Assembly (NCBI GenBank): GCA_963921935.1
Contig: OY998177.1
Span: 7,653,754 to 7,717,753, forward strand
DNA from: Galeruca laticollis
Lineage: Eukaryota > Arthropoda > Insecta > Coleoptera > Chrysomelidae
DNA: 64,000 nucleotides
Direction: 5' to 3'
Below, in pieces: positions 1-11,912 of the stretch (position 1 is its first letter; each line of letters starts with the position of its first letter). Both the position numbers and the translations under genes were made by a program. The notes under the pieces are model-generated. The model was not told where the DNA came from and ran no database searches. It was given only the letters and a program-made list of their open reading frames with translations.

Positions 1-181
1 GTAGAAGTTTTCATAAAAGTATCTACTGAAACCTGCAGAATCATTGTCCTCAAACGTGAATTAATGTAAATGATCACCGTTGACAGGGCCCCAGACAATA
101 GCTACTACCTTCAGTGGCCACTGATGTGCCTTCTTTCAAAATTTGCTCTTCGGAGTCATGAGTATTCTGTGCAATGACGAA

Positions 182-520
182 TTATATAACTTCATCCATA
201 GAGTCCCCGAAATTAGGATTTTCTTGTTCGTTACCGTTGGATGGTATAGCTTGTTCCACCGATTTCGTACTCACGTTTATGTTATTTACGATCACACTAG
301 CAATATCACTGTTCTCTGATGACGATGACGGCTGGCACTCGACCGAAAGATGAACATCGTCAAACAAAAACTCATTATCCGATGATTTTTCCCCTACAAA
401 ATTTCTTGCCAATATTTTTGAAGTTTTTCTTGTTCTTCCTCGTACGACTGCTCTGTACCGCTCTAATATGCATACTACTAAATTAGAGGCCTGTTCCGTC
501 GCTCTCAACACGCTTCGCAA
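182..520 (-). CDS. Uncharacterised 112-codon ORF
   Basis: An open frame of 112 codons from an ATG. The N-terminal third is basic (several Arg/Lys, including RTRKTSK). The C-terminal two thirds are acidic and rich in Ser and Asn, with a run of four serines. I see no signal peptide, membrane segment or known catalytic motif. After the stop, the same frame stays readable for about 35 more codons, so it may be a fragment of a longer, broken gene. It could equally be a chance ORF. I do not recognise the family. Confidence 0.2.
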   Translation of the reverse strand: MRSVLRATEQASNLVVCILERYRAVVRGRTRKTSKILARNFVGEKSSDNEFLFDDVHLSVECQPSSSSENSDIASVIVNNINVSTKSVEQAIPSNGNEQENPNFGDSMDEVI

Positions 521-554
521 ACGTGAATTTACAAGTCAATCGAAACGCCACATT

Positions 555-592
555 GGACACACAATGGCATCCCGTGATGCCATTGTGTGTCC
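555..592. repeat. Perfect 16-bp-arm hairpin
   Basis: GGACACACAATGGCAT is followed by the 6-nt loop cccgtg and the exact reverse complement of the arm. A third, partial copy of the arm (ATGTCCATTGTGATGCCAT) follows at once at about 593-611. Nothing coding surrounds it. Confidence 0.85.
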
Positions 593-611
593 ATGTCCAT
601 TGTGATGCCAT

Positions 612-1984
612 GATAAAAGTTTTGCTGCTGACCGTGAAACTCCAACCTAGACTCAGATTGAAAAAATACATTTTTTGACTGAAAATCATAGATGATGATG
701 TATAACATTAATGTTGAATTAAAAAGAAATATAGAAAGGCAATTTGATAAAAAAAGTGATCGGCCAATGAGGACGTAAAATTTTTCAACATTCCGGCACT
801 TAACCTATTAACAGGTTGTTTACATGGTATTTGTTGATAATCAACGCAATGCTCAGCTAGTACCTATATAGACTGGTGAAGGTGGTTTAAAAATCTCCCA
901 CAAAAAATTCTTACCAAAAAGCTAAATTTACATTCTTTCATTAAAATTAGCGCCGCTTGATGAACATTTTGATGAAGTATATTCCTTTACTATAAGTTTC
1001 GCTTTTCGAATAGTATCTGGTGACAAAATTTCGTTCATTCTGCAATTTAGAAATGCATATCCATCCCATTGTATTCAATAGATAGTAATAAATTGAAACG
1101 TCTCCGTGAATATTGTTTTTAGTTTGAGAATTTATAGACTGTACATAAAATTTTGAAAAGTATTCTATTGAAAAGTTAGTTGAATTTATAATTTTACTGT
1201 TAAATAGTTTGACGTAATAAAGAAACTTCAGGTATTTCATAAATTGCAATTAACTTTAGAACAATTTCTAATGAAAAATTCTGTACAGCTTATTCATGTT
1301 ATCGATGTATATTGAAATACTTTGGAATTTTTTCCGAATATTCAGCTTCGTGTAAAAAGAAGAAATATATCAGTATCCTGAAGTTGTATTTGATAGTGTT
1401 CAATCATAATTTCAAAATTTGCCTCATTTTGTGATAGTCTCATGTTCTAAACGATATTTTTGTTAAATAAGTAGGCATTTTATATCAGAAATACTCTTTA
1501 AAATGGACAAAATTCATATTAGTATTCAAACATCATTGAATTTACAGTAACTTTATAAAAAATGGATAAAATCTGTTAAGTGAACGTCATAGTAACTAGA
1601 ATATGAGAATCAGCGTTATGTCTACAAATGCCTCAATTACAATTACTATATTTTGATTCAGCTACAATTCATAACTTTCCAAATTTTGGTAAAAATCTCA
1701 TTTTTCCATTGCAGTTATCTAATTCATCACACTTGCTAACAATTTTCCAATTTTTGAATAGGTATTGGTTTTGTAGTAAAATTTGATTGATTAAGTATGT
1801 CATACTACTTAACCACCTTCAGATATCATCTTGGCTCAGTAAACACTACTTTTAGAACTGTGTAACTGAACAGTTTGAATTCGACATAAGATATTTTTAT
1901 GTTCGAAAGTTTGTCCTAAAACTTCATTTTGTGGACTTTCTTGTGTATTCAGTATACATTTTTTAACGTTTCGCTTCAACTTTG
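612..1984. other. AT-rich stretch, no gene seen
   Basis: Only short ORFs with no recognisable motif, no tandem repeat and no similarity to the elements elsewhere in the window. The 100-codon minus-strand ORF at 947-1249 is Lys/Tyr/Phe/Asn-rich, as expected from random AT-rich DNA. Confidence 0.5.
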
Positions 1985-1999
1985 GCATAATGCTCCTGC

Positions 2000-2170
2000 T
2001 ATCGCTTTGTGACATGTTTCCTTTGGCCTTCTCTTTCGTTTATTCTGTTCATTCTTGATTATGTTTACGCAACGAACCTCGAAGCGGTGAGTTGCGCAAA
2101 TCACGTGTACTACAAAAAGTCGTTGTGGCACCAGTTTTACACAATATTTTTTATAATTCACATTTATTTC
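2000..2170 (-). repeat. Half copy of a foldback repeat
   Basis: On the minus strand this reads as the same sequence as 51,838-51,930 on the plus strand. Shared features are an AATATTGTGTAAAAC start, a CCACAA(T/C)GACTTT block and a CAACTCACCGCTTCG-type centre. At 51.9 kb the sequence is a full palindrome. Here only one arm and the centre are recognisable and the other arm has diverged or been replaced. Confidence 0.6.
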
Positions 2171-2203
2171 ATTTAATAAATAGAATAGAGTTACATATAA
2201 TCC

Positions 2204-4690
2204 CTGATCGTCGCTTAACGTTACTAGTTCTCGGTGAAAAGTGCTAAATATCTAGAGAAATGTCAAAATTGCTCAACATAGCTTATATGGCATATATCGA
2301 TCAAAGAAAACTCGACTATGTTATGCCCAAAATCGATGCATTTGTCTGATTCATTCTAGAAACTTGGCCATATATTTCTTATTATTTGTAGATATCGTGG
2401 ACATCTACATATTTAATGCTGGGTTAAATATATACAAACGTCGTTTTATGTTACTAGTGCTCCGTAAATAGTGCTTAATATCGTGTAGAATTACGCAATC
2501 GCTAAACATAGCTAGTTATATGGTGTATAACGAGGATAGTTGGGATGGGATATCAAAAGCTAGACTTAGTTTTGCTCAAAACCGATGCATTTGTCTGAAT
2601 CGTACTAGAAACTTCCAATATTAGCTATTTATTTGTTATTATTGCTAGATCTTGTGAACATCTACATATATAATGCTAGGTTGAATCTATATAAATAATG
2701 GTTGCTACTGATTCTCGGTGAATAGTGCTGAATATCGAGAGAAATGACTAAATCGCTCAACATAGCTAGTTATACGTCATATAAACATGGTTTATTTTAA
2801 AAGCTGGACAACGTTTTGTTCAAATATTGGCCCTATAGTTGTTATAATTGACAGATATCGTGGACAGCTACATATGTAATTCTATGTTGAATCTATCTAA
2901 ATGTCGGTAAATGTTACTATTTCTCGGAAAATAGTGCTATATATCAGGCGCATGACAAAATCGCTTAACATAGCTAGTTATATGTCATATGAAGACAAAA
3001 GATGATTATTGTAAAAGATGGACTTAGTTTTGCTCAAAATCGATGACTCAAAAAACATGCAATATTGGCCATATATTTGTTATTATTGGCAGATATCGTG
3101 GACATCTACATATATAATGCTAGATTGAATATATCTAAATGTAGGTTAATGTTACTAGTTCTCGGTGAATAGTGCTAAATATCGGAAGAAATTACAAAAT
3201 CGCTCAGTAGACCTAGTTATATGTCATATAAAGACAAAAGATGGGATAACCAAAGGTGGATTTATTTTTACTCAAAATCGGTGAATTTGTATGAATCGTC
3301 CTAGAAACTTCCAATATTCGCCATATATCTGTTATAATAGGCATATATCGCAGAAATTTACGTAAATAAGCTACATTAGGCTGAATCTATCGTCGCTTAA
3401 TGTTACTAGTTCTCGGTAAACAGTGCTAAATATCAAGAGATATGACAAAATGGCTCAACATAGCTTATATGGAATATATCGACAAAAGAAAACTCGACTT
3501 AGTTATGCATAATATCGATGCATTTGTCTGTATCGGTATAGAAACTTGTAATATTGGCCATATATTTCTTATTATTGGTAGATATCGTGGACATCTAGAT
3601 ATACAATGCTAGGTTGAATCTATCTAATTATTGGTTAATGTTACTAGTTCTTGATAAATAGTGCTAAATATCGTGAGAAATGACAAAATCGTTAAACATA
3701 GCTAGGTATGTGGCATATAACGACCAAAGATGGCATAACAAAAGCAGGACTTATTTTTGGTCAAAATCGATGCATTTGTCTGTATCGTTCTAGAAACTTG
3801 TGATATTGGCCATATATTTCTTATTATTAGTAGATAAGGTGGACATCTATATATTTAATGCTGGGTTATAGCTATCTAAATGTTGGTTGATGTTACTAGT
3901 TCTTGATAAATAGTGCTAAATATCGTGAGAAATGACAAAATCGGTAAACATAGCTAGTTATATGGTATATAACGAGAATAGTTGGGATGGGATAACAAAT
4001 GCAGGACTTAGTTCTGGTCAAAATCGATGCATTCGTCTAAATTGGTCTAGAAACTTCCAATATTAGCCATATATCTGTTATAATAGGCATATATCGCGGA
4101 CATTTACGTGAATATGCTAGATTAGGTTAGTTCTCGGTAAATAGTGCTAAATATTGAGAGAAATGACTAAATCACTCAACATAGCTTATATGGCATATAC
4201 CGACAAAAGAAAAGTGGACTTAGGTGTGCATAAAATCGATGCATTTGTCTGAATCGTTCTAGAAACTTGTAATATTGGTCATATATTTCTTATTATTGTA
4301 GATATGGTGGACATCTATATATTTAATGCTGTGTTAAATCTATCCAAATGTCGGTAAATGTTACTAGTTCTCGGTGAATAGTGCTAAATATCGGGAAAAT
4401 TTACGAAATCGCTAAACATAGCTAGGTATGTGGCACATAACGACCAAAGATGGGATAACAAAAGCAGAACTTAGTTTTGGTCAAAATCGATGCATTCGTC
4501 TAAATCGTTCTAGAAACTTCCAATATTAGCCATATATCTGTTATAATAGGCAAATATCGTAGAAATTTACATAAATAAGCTACATTAGGATGAATCTATC
4601 GTCGCTTAATGTTACTAGTTCTCGGTAAACAGTGCTAAATATCAAGATAAATGATAAAATCGATCAACATAGCTTATATGGCATATATCG
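2204..4690. repeat. Satellite array, ~240-bp unit, about 10 copies
   Basis: The phrase GTTACTAGTTCTCGGT(G/A)AA recurs near 2221, 2451, 2706, 2912, 3152, 3402, 3641, 3891, 4130, 4358 and 4612, a mean period of about 240 bp. It is followed each time by AGTGCTAAATATC and then by blocks containing ATCGATGCATTTGTCT, TCTAGAAACTT and TATCGTGGACATCTA. Unit types differ by the block after CATAGCT: one has GCTTATATGGCATATATCGA, another GCTAGGTATGTGGCATATAA, another a GGGATGGGATA insert. The last four to five units follow an A-B-C-A-B order. No coding potential. Confidence 0.85.
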
Positions 4691-5263
4691 ACAAGAGAAG
4701 GTCTATATCGCCGTTTGCTCGAAGAAATAATAGCAGAGTGCCTTTTTGACATTCTGTATATAAATAAATAATCTATAACGTCGTTTGTCCCATTAAAATC
4801 TAGCCAATAACAACTGAGATACATCTTTTTGTACACACTGTATATCGAAATAACCTATAACGTCGTTTGTCCCATTAAAATCTATCCATTAACAACTAAG
4901 GTACATCTTTTTGTACACACTGTATATCGAATTTTAGATTACATCATTCAGCGCCGTAAAAATTATTGCAATGAGAGAGATCTATTTCAATAATATTTTT
5001 ATAATTAGACACTTTTGATTTCACGCGTATATCTTTAATTTAGTTCCTATGGTTTGGCTTTAATGAAGAAAACGGAAAAACTTGTTGATAAGCTTAGGTG
5101 TTTATCGGCTAACATGATTTGGAATCTTATGTTAATAATAATATTGATTTCGTTCGTCGTGAATTTCTAAGAATATTATTTAAATTTCATAACTATTCTC
5201 TCTTTATAAAAAGTAACGTTATTGATTTCATTCCTCAGTTCGAGATTTCAACAATGTATGGAA

Positions 5264-5510
5264 TTTCATTGACACCTAATACAAAACTAGAAGTACTACA
5301 TATTTGTGATAAGAAACAAGAATTGGATTTAGAGTTAGAAATTTGGAGCCACTTAGGAGACCCACAATATGAAGTCTTCAAAGAACAGATGAATCTAGGA
5401 AGTTCTCCACTTTCAAACTGTCTTCTTAAGTAGTAATTATAATGATCAGCAGATATAGTTTCCTTGGTTTTATATATCATTGCACAGTTATACTGATCTT
5501 CACTTTTTTT
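5264..5510 (+). mobile_element. Penelope-like element, 3' fragment
   Basis: The frame reads SLTPNTKLEVLHICDKKQE and onward to NCLLK and a stop. The same C-terminal tail follows the GIY-YIG domain in the Penelope-like copies near 24.2 kb and 55.7 kb. The 3' untranslated part (GATCAGCAGATATAGTTT) also matches them. The N-terminal half of the local 104-codon ORF (5119-5263) is unrelated flanking DNA, so that ORF is chimeric. Confidence 0.75.
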
Positions 5511-5689
5511 TAGTAAATTCCTTCAATGTGCGTCTATACTTTTCTGATAACAAAAATAATAAGCACTTCTCTAACCATTGCGCCTGTCCAAAATAATGCT
5601 ATTTTTCTCTCTGCCCATCCAACTGATGCGTCGCTCGCCTAAAATAATACCATAACGACTATGCATTAAACTATATATTGATCGTCGTC

Positions 5690-6190
5690 GTAGTGACCTA
5701 ATGGCGATTTGGTACATCCTGTTTTGTTCGATTAAAATCCAAGCAGAGTGCTCTTATGGTATTGTCCAAGCCCTGTATATTGATTGTAGTAACGTTGTTT
5801 TATGTTAACCCCATCGACCTTCAGCTGACATTTACTCATCCTATTATCTCTTGGGGAACATCAAAATAGATAAGAACGCTGATAATAAAAATATAAATAA
5901 AAATATAAATATAAAAATAAATCATAAGCACTTCTGTAACCACTGCGCCTGTTCAAAATTATGCTATTTTTCTCTCTGCCCCTCCAACTGATGCGTCGCT
6001 TGCCCAAAATAATACCATAACGACTGTGCATTAAACATGTTTTATGACTACACCCTGTATATAAGAAATATATACCTATTCCACAAATTTATAACACCCT
6101 TATTGCATCTTTTTTGGTACATTCCGTATATAAAAAAGCTCTATCACAAATGACGATTGATTGATGATGGCCAATAATAACAGAGATAAA
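5690..6190. repeat. Direct duplication, copy 1 (copy 2 about 6912-7400)
   Basis: About 490 bp beginning TATATTGATCGTCGTC and running through CCTAATGGCGATTTGG, CATCCTGTTTTGTTCGAT, CGACCTTCAGCTGACA and CTATTATCTCTTGGGG to ACCTATTCCACAAATTT is repeated at 6912-7400. Copy 1 carries an extra A-rich stretch near 5885-5925. Confidence 0.8.
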
Positions 6191-6911
6191 TTTCTAATGC
6201 CCTTATGGCGTTATAAAAAATATACTATGCCTTCTCCATAATTATTAAAATGTAACGAACGCTCGTCTTATAGCAACTTCTTGTACACACTGTATATCGA
6301 AATAATCTATAACGTCGTTTGTCCATGAAAATCTAGCTAATAACAACGGAGATACATCGTGGCGCATTATAACATCTTCTTGTACACACTGTATATCGAA
6401 ATAATCTATAAAGCCGTTTGTTCGATGAAAAGCGGACCACTTACAGCAGAGTGCCTTTTTTGACCCCTATATATAAAAAATAATCTATAACGCCGTTTGT
6501 GCCTTGAAATCTGACCAATAACAATGGAGATACATCGTAGCGTCTTATGCCTTCTTTGTACATCCTGTATATAAAAATGTTCTACTTATCACAAGGGCGT
6601 TTGTTCGACTTCAATCCGACCAACAATAACAGAGATATAGGCAAGTGCCCTCATGACATCTTTTTTGTACATCCTGTATACGATAACAATCATAATGGCG
6701 TTTGTTCGACTTCAATCTGACCAATAATAGCAGAGATATGCGTTAGCGCCCTAATGGCATGCACATCCTGTATACGTTAACAATCATATTGGCGTTTGTT
6801 CGACTTCAATCCGACCAATAATAGCAGATATGCATTGTAGCGCACTTATGGCATATTTATGACTGCATCCTGTATAACGATCGAACGTATCTGAGTCCAA
6901 TGACATCCTAT

Positions 6912-7400
6912 ATATTGATCGTCGTCTTACTGACCTAATGGCGATTTGGTACATCCTGTTTTGTTCGATGAAAATCCAAGCAGAGTGCCCTTATGGCATT
7001 GTTGACGCTCTGTATATTGATTGTAGCAACTTTGTATTAAGCCACCCTGTCGACCTTCAGCTGACATTTACTCATCCTATTATCTCTTGGGGGAACATCA
7101 AAAGAGATAAGAACGCTGATAATAAAAAAATTATAAGCACTTATGTAACCACTGCGCATGTCCATAATAATGCTATTTTTCTCTCTACCCATCCAACTGA
7201 TGAGTCGCTTGCCCAAAATAATACCATAACGACTGTGCATTAAACATATTTTATGACTACACCCTGTATATAAGGAATATATACCTATTCCACAAATTTA
7301 TAACACTCTTATTGCATCTTTTTTGGTACATTCCATATATAAAAAAGCTCTATCACAAATGATGATGGCCAATAATAACAGAGATAAATTTCTAATGTCC
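6912..7400. repeat. Direct duplication, copy 2
   Basis: Second copy of the block at about 5690-6190, with scattered substitutions and without the A-rich expansion. Confidence 0.8.
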
Positions 7401-7469
7401 TTATAAAAAACTTTGGTTCTAGAAATTACGTATGCTTAGATCAGTGTTTCCAATCAGGACTATAAGAAT

Positions 7470-7665
7470 TTTCAAATAAAATCTACGGGATAAAAAATGC
7501 AGGGCGCACAGCCATCTATAGAAATCAACAAAAAATGACATGTCTAGCGATAGAAATCTACAATTACAGGATAAAAAATGGCCGAAGGATAAAAAATGGC
7601 CGACACCACTATAGAAATCTACCAGGATGAAAATGGCCGACTGGATAAAAAATGGCGTCTCCTTT
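7470..7665. repeat. Short interspersed minisatellite
   Basis: Two motifs alternate: GGATAAAAAATGGCCGA (near 7555, 7578 and 7639, with a shorter version near 7490) and ATAGAAATCTAC (near 7550 and 7612, variants near 7515). It lies just before a fragment of the ~1-kb repeat element. Confidence 0.6.
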
Positions 7666-7827
7666 CGAGCTTCCGGTTGCCGAGTGTCCCACTATCTACT
7701 TCAGTACAGTTTCTCTGTGGTCAAAAAATGATAGATATCAAGAGAACTTTAACAAGAAGTGTAAAATGGTATTTGGCAAGCGCTGGAACAGATTCTGAAT
7801 CGACCTATTCATTATATTATTGCAAAT

Positions 7828-7990
7828 ATATGTCATCTACATACACACAAGAATTTTTTTCTAAAAACCATTTTTTCGTGTTTTTGTTGATGGAAAACGT
7901 GAAAATAACTCAAAAAAAATTCAAAATTCCTACTTTTTTGGGGTAAACCAATACTATTCTCGCATATAGATAGGTTGGGGGGAAAAGTAA
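7828..7990 (-). mobile_element. Terminal fragment of the ~1-kb repeat element (copy a)
   Basis: On the minus strand it reads TTACTTTTCCCCCCCAACC, then TATATGCGAG, GTATTGGTTTACCCC and GAGTTATTTTCACGTTTTCC, ending near the TGTGTGTATG block. This is the same terminus as 9760 (minus), 13,574 (plus) and 62,466 (plus). The internal ~190-bp repeats are missing. Confidence 0.75.
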
Positions 7991-8275
7991 TAATAGTTGT
8001 AGTGTGTATAATTTATTATTTTTTGACATCCATCATAAGTGTTACTCCTACACATAGTAACTAAATATTTTGAAGGGCAAGATACTTTTTCTGTAATTTT
8101 AAGATGAATATGCATTGCATGAATTGTTTTTTGTAGATGAAATGAGTAATGGAATACATCAGAGCAATGTAAAATGCTCATTCCGATGGCGTCAAATGAG
8201 CATTTTATGTCGATTGTAGTTGAAGCACCCATGAAACTACAAAACACCAACATAAGAAGTCAACTGAAGTAGTGA
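7991..8275. other. Linker, no gene seen
   Basis: Contains a 99-codon minus-strand ORF (7954-8253) that starts in linker sequence and runs into the element terminus. It has no recognised motif and is probably chance. Confidence 0.4.
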
Positions 8276-8765
8276 TAATATAATTTATTAGCCTCCAGAA
8301 GAGTCTGAGTGACGAGAAGATGATAGTTATGACAGTGGCGGTTTTAATTAATCGCGAATTTTTGATAATACTTATAACGCTCTGAAAGAAATAAGTGTGA
8401 GCTACGATAATAATGACAATATAACCAATGTTGAACCAAAACCATCATTAAAGTGTGAAGGTTTATCAGAGATGCAAGTAGAATCTGAACCTGGGAATAT
8501 TATGAATATTACATCCCTTCAACATGAAATTATTTATATATAAAACAACCAATTTATTTATCAGCCGCAACACAATCGAAAATAAAATCCTTGATGAAAA
8601 TGTAATTATAATAAAAGACATTGTTATAACACCAGCAACTAAACCAAGTGCAATAGAAGAGCCTATAATTACGGCGAATCAATTGTTGATGAAGATTTAT
8701 TGACAAAAAAGAAAGCTATTAAGAAAAGGAAAACATTTGACATGTCTCTTTCAGTAAGAAACAAA
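8276..8765 (+). pseudogene. Degenerate coding stretch, possible 5' part of the relic at 9.8-11.4 kb
   Basis: Patches of acidic, Ser/Asn-rich coding sequence (such as SYDNNDNITNVEP) in shifting frames end in a strongly basic segment (DEDLLTKKKAIKKRKTF, then SVRNKK and a stop). The next sequence is the ~1-kb repeat element, after which transposase-like coding continues on the same strand. An acidic then basic N-terminus before the Cys-containing segment would fit one interrupted gene, but the junction does not rejoin precisely. Low certainty. Confidence 0.35.
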
Positions 8766-9760
8766 AAATAAACGGTTTTACGGATTAAAACTAACTTTTC
8801 CACATCTGTGGCCCTGAACAATGTTCTATCATAAAATTGTTACTTGTATCCACTTCAAGGGATGTATCGTGCTAACAAACCGAAATTTCTCCAGAAATAA
8901 CCAAAAATTTTGTATATCTGGATTTAGAGGACCCGCAGTACTCGCTCTAGTCAACTAAAAATCAATAAGGTACATCTGTTAGACACCTTGAACAATATTC
9001 AACCCTAAAATTGATCAATCGTATACTCTCTGGAGGCTGTATCGTGCTAACAAACTGAAAATTCTCCAAAAATGACGAAAATTTGGTACTTCAAGTACCA
9101 TAGCACCCGTTGTACTGGCTTTACTGAGTTGAATATCAATAGGGTTCATATTTGAGACGCTCTGAATAATATTTAATCATAAAATTAGTCACTTGTATAT
9201 ACTCCGGAGGCTGTATCGTGCTAATAAACTGAAACTTCTCCAAAAATGACAAAAATATCGTACTTAAAGTACTGTATCACTAGTTGTATTGGCCCCGGTG
9301 AGCTGAAAATCAATAGGCTTCATCAGTGAGAAGCCCTGAAAGATATTCAATCATAAAATTGGTGACTTGTTGAACTGCGCAGGCTGTATCGTGCTAACAA
9401 ACTGAAATTTCTCAAAAAATTACAAAATGTCGTACTTCAAGTACCATTACAACCGTTATACTGACCCTGGTGAACTGAAAATTAATAGGGATAATCTGTG
9501 ACATGTCCTTAACAATATTCAATCATAAAATTGCTGACTTATTGCACTCCGGAGACTGTATCGTGCTAACAAGACATGTAAGGAAAAGTGGCCGACGACA
9601 ACAACGACATACACACAGGATCTTTTCTCTAAAAACCGTTTTTTCGTGTTGTTTTTGATGGAAAACGTGAAAATAACTCAAAAAAAATTTCAAAATTTCA
9701 ACTTTTTTTGGGGTAAATCAATACTTTTCTCGCATATAGAAAGGTTGGGCGGAAAAGTAA
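8766..9760 (-). mobile_element. ~1-kb non-autonomous element with ~190-bp tandem repeats (copy b)
   Basis: Read on the minus strand it starts TTACTTTTCCGCCCAACC and ends TAAAACCGTTTATTTT. It is about 995 bp, almost the same as copy e (62,466-63,463). The middle holds four to five units of about 180-190 bp. Each contains TGTATCGTGCTAACAAACTGAAA (or variant), a GTACTT-n-AAGTAC palindrome, GATTTTCAGTTCACC-like sequence and ATTGAATATTGTT. The two ends are not inverted repeats. There is no ORF. The superfamily is unknown to me. Confidence 0.8.
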
Positions 9761-9779
9761 TATGACAAAATAGTACATT

Positions 9780-11367
9780 TTAATTAACTGCCACCAGAAT
9801 GTACTGAGAAGTGTGACCGAGCGTGTAAAAAGAATATTACTGAAGAAAGAAGACTCGAAACAATCAACGAGTTTGGAATATGTCATGGCTTCAACAAAGG
9901 CAATTTATCTTATCTAATACACAGCGAGGAGACACAAAAAGTAAAGTTTTGAATTCTTCAACGAAAAACACTTTTAAATATTTTTTAAAAGACCACGGCG
10001 GAGTACATATTCACGTTTGCAAACAATTTTTTCTATCAACTCTCTGATATGAACCCAGTTATGACAAAATGGTTCAGAATGTCTTAACGACATCTAAGAA
10101 TCATCTAATAATTCAACCACATATGCGAGGTAAGACATTTTTCAACAAAACTTGTGACAGATTGAAAATTTGGCTTCACACTGAATTATGCAATCCATCA
10201 AAATCTCATTATCGCCCAATACATGCTCCCAACAAGAAATATTTGCCCAGTGACATTAGTATTAAATTCATGCCTGACAACTAAAACAGTATAAATGGTG
10301 ATTGCTAATAATGCTATTACAACATGTATCTATCGAAATATATTAAAGCAACTAAATATTTCATTTACAAAACCCGGCCACGAGGAATGTGAGATCTGTT
10401 CATCATTTATGGAACATAATCCTGAACACACAACAAATAATTTGCATCCTGATTGTACAAACTGTGATACTAATTCTTGTCAAATTGATACAGCAAAATA
10501 ATGGAGAATTCAATATCGTTAAGGTTCTGACTTAATTAGAAATGATGTTTTTTATTCTGCTGCATTACAAAATTAGTGATAATGAAGCAATACAAAGTTG
10601 TACTGTTCACTCCAATAATTATGTTATTTAGTGGAAGTTTTGTCTCCGTGAGAAAAAGCAAACCTCTACGAGTTATTTGGCATAAGGAAATAGCAGGTCA
10701 CAAAAAATAAGATATTATAAGTCGCTTACATTCCTTTCTTCTTAAAAATAGATATGCGTTGAAAATAATGGAATGGGTTGAACAACTGCTCAGCGAAAAA
10801 TAAGAATTGGTGTTTGCTCACTTCTTTCATTTACTTAGTTAACTGTATTAGTGTTTTAAATGAAGCTCACGGTTTCTAGTTAATTCCACAATATAATAAA
10901 AGTAAGGGTCGAGACAGTTAATTTCATTTAGTTAACTGTAGTTAAATTTGTGTTACCGAGATTTATATTAAATATTTTGAAACCAGCCACACATTTATTA
11001 GTGCCAATATTTGCGACTTTAGTGACTTTGAAACAGCAGGGCAAAAAGCAGATTCTGGCAGAGTGGATCTTCTCGGCCATATTTTAACAAAATAATAGAG
11101 ATTAAAGAAACAAGGGGCAAGAACACTTCACAGTATTGGAACGACTTTGTTGGTGAATCAATAGAATTAAATTTTCTAAAAACCAATTTAATGAAAAGGG
11201 GAATGAAGAACAAACCACCACCAAGAAGTAGTTGTCGTGGTACCAACCAAAATAAATAGGAGAAAATACTAGAAACGTTGTGTCCTTTCATGCCCCAAAA
11301 TAGGAGACAATTCTGGAATTATATGCCTACCAATTATGTAGCGGATTTAGATGTTAGCGATGATTAA
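9780..11367 (+). pseudogene. Relic of an insect transposon-type protein
   Basis: Pieces in all three frames line up in order: a Cys-containing start (LPPECTEKCDRACKKNITEE), NTFKYFLKDHGGVHI, a HYRPIHAPNKKYLPSDISIK block, a CEICSSFME segment, a DNCSAQNKNWCLFT-type block near 10,780 (broken), HTFISAN near 10,990, and a C-terminus with PFMPQNRRQFWNY that ends DLDVSDD at 11,367. I recognise this order from a large family of multi-copy transposase-like proteins in insect genomes, but I cannot name the superfamily. A piece of Penelope-like 3' sequence interrupts it near 10.87 kb. Many stops show it is dead. Confidence 0.6.
10865..10935 (+). mobile_element. Penelope-like 3'-terminal scrap
   Basis: Contains TTTCTAGTTAATTCCACAAT and AGTAAGGGTCGAGACAGT. 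The second motif also marks the 3' ends of Penelope-like copies at about 24,705 and 56,175. It lies inside the transposase relic. Confidence 0.6.
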
Positions 11368-11369
11368 TA

Positions 11370-11699
11370 ATCTTATAATAATTCAGTTTATTTTATTGCT
11401 ATTTTGTATTAGTCTTGATTTTTTTAACTTGCAACAACTTTCTTAAATTCAATAAAATATTTATTTGAAAAATCAACAAATTACGCATATGTAACATAAA
11501 GGCGACAAATTCATAATATTTTTTAATTACCACCTTTTTGCTAAGTATCGGCAGTTCTGATAGTTCAATAAGAAGAAGGAAAAAGGCTTTATGTTTATTA
11601 CTGATATAATGATTTCTCTAAAAATTATATTCACCTTAAAGTTGAAATATGTCTGGCTTTTGGCGTGGATAAAAACATTTACGCAACATTTTCGCAAAT
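11370..11699. other. No feature seen
   Basis: AT-rich sequence between two relics with no recognisable motif. Confidence 0.4.
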
Positions 11700-11912
11700 G
11701 TCAGTTAGACGTAGTTACGGCATTTTCACAACTGACTGTCGTATTTTCATTACTTTTGTTTTATTTTTATTTATTGTCACTCCGTGTTCTTTTGATAGGT
11801 CGGTCCATATTGTAAGGTTCATTCGCAGTTGTTCTTCTTTGCTAGCTATAAGCACCACATCATCAGCGAATCCGATATTTCTACTCTGTTCAAGTGAGCT
11901 ACTAAGGTCTAA
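11700..11912 (-). pseudogene. LINE reverse transcriptase fragment
   Basis: On the minus strand a run reads SRNIGFADDVVLIASKEEQ and continues with RMNLTIW and HGVTINKNKTKVMKI. The FADD box is reverse transcriptase motif C of non-LTR retrotransposons, and the spacing to the following INxxKTK motif fits. Only about 70 codons survive. The fragment abuts the start of the Tigger-like relic. The clade (CR1, Jockey, RTE or other) cannot be told from so little. Confidence 0.75.

Larger units (their letters stand above)
4690..7400. repeat. Diverged ~100-120-bp repeat array, Maverick-arm type
   Basis: Repeated blocks contain ACATCCTGTATA, AATCATAATGGCGTTTGTTC, TCTGACCAATAATAGCAGA, GATATG and CCCTAATGGCAT. 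These match, in the same orientation, the 106-bp units of the right Maverick arm (about 43,990-44,725). Copies here are much more diverged than in the arms. The array begins inside the last ~240-bp satellite unit, so two unrelated arrays are fused. A Penelope-like fragment interrupts it near 5.05-5.5 kb. Short ORFs here (such as 6938-7243) are repeat translations. Confidence 0.7.

Noticed and set aside
5119..5433. 104-codon ORF as an intact gene
   Set aside because: Only the second half matches the Penelope-like tail; the first half is unrelated flank.
6938..7243. 101-codon ORF
   Set aside because: It lies across duplicated, diverged repeats with no conserved frame in the other copy.
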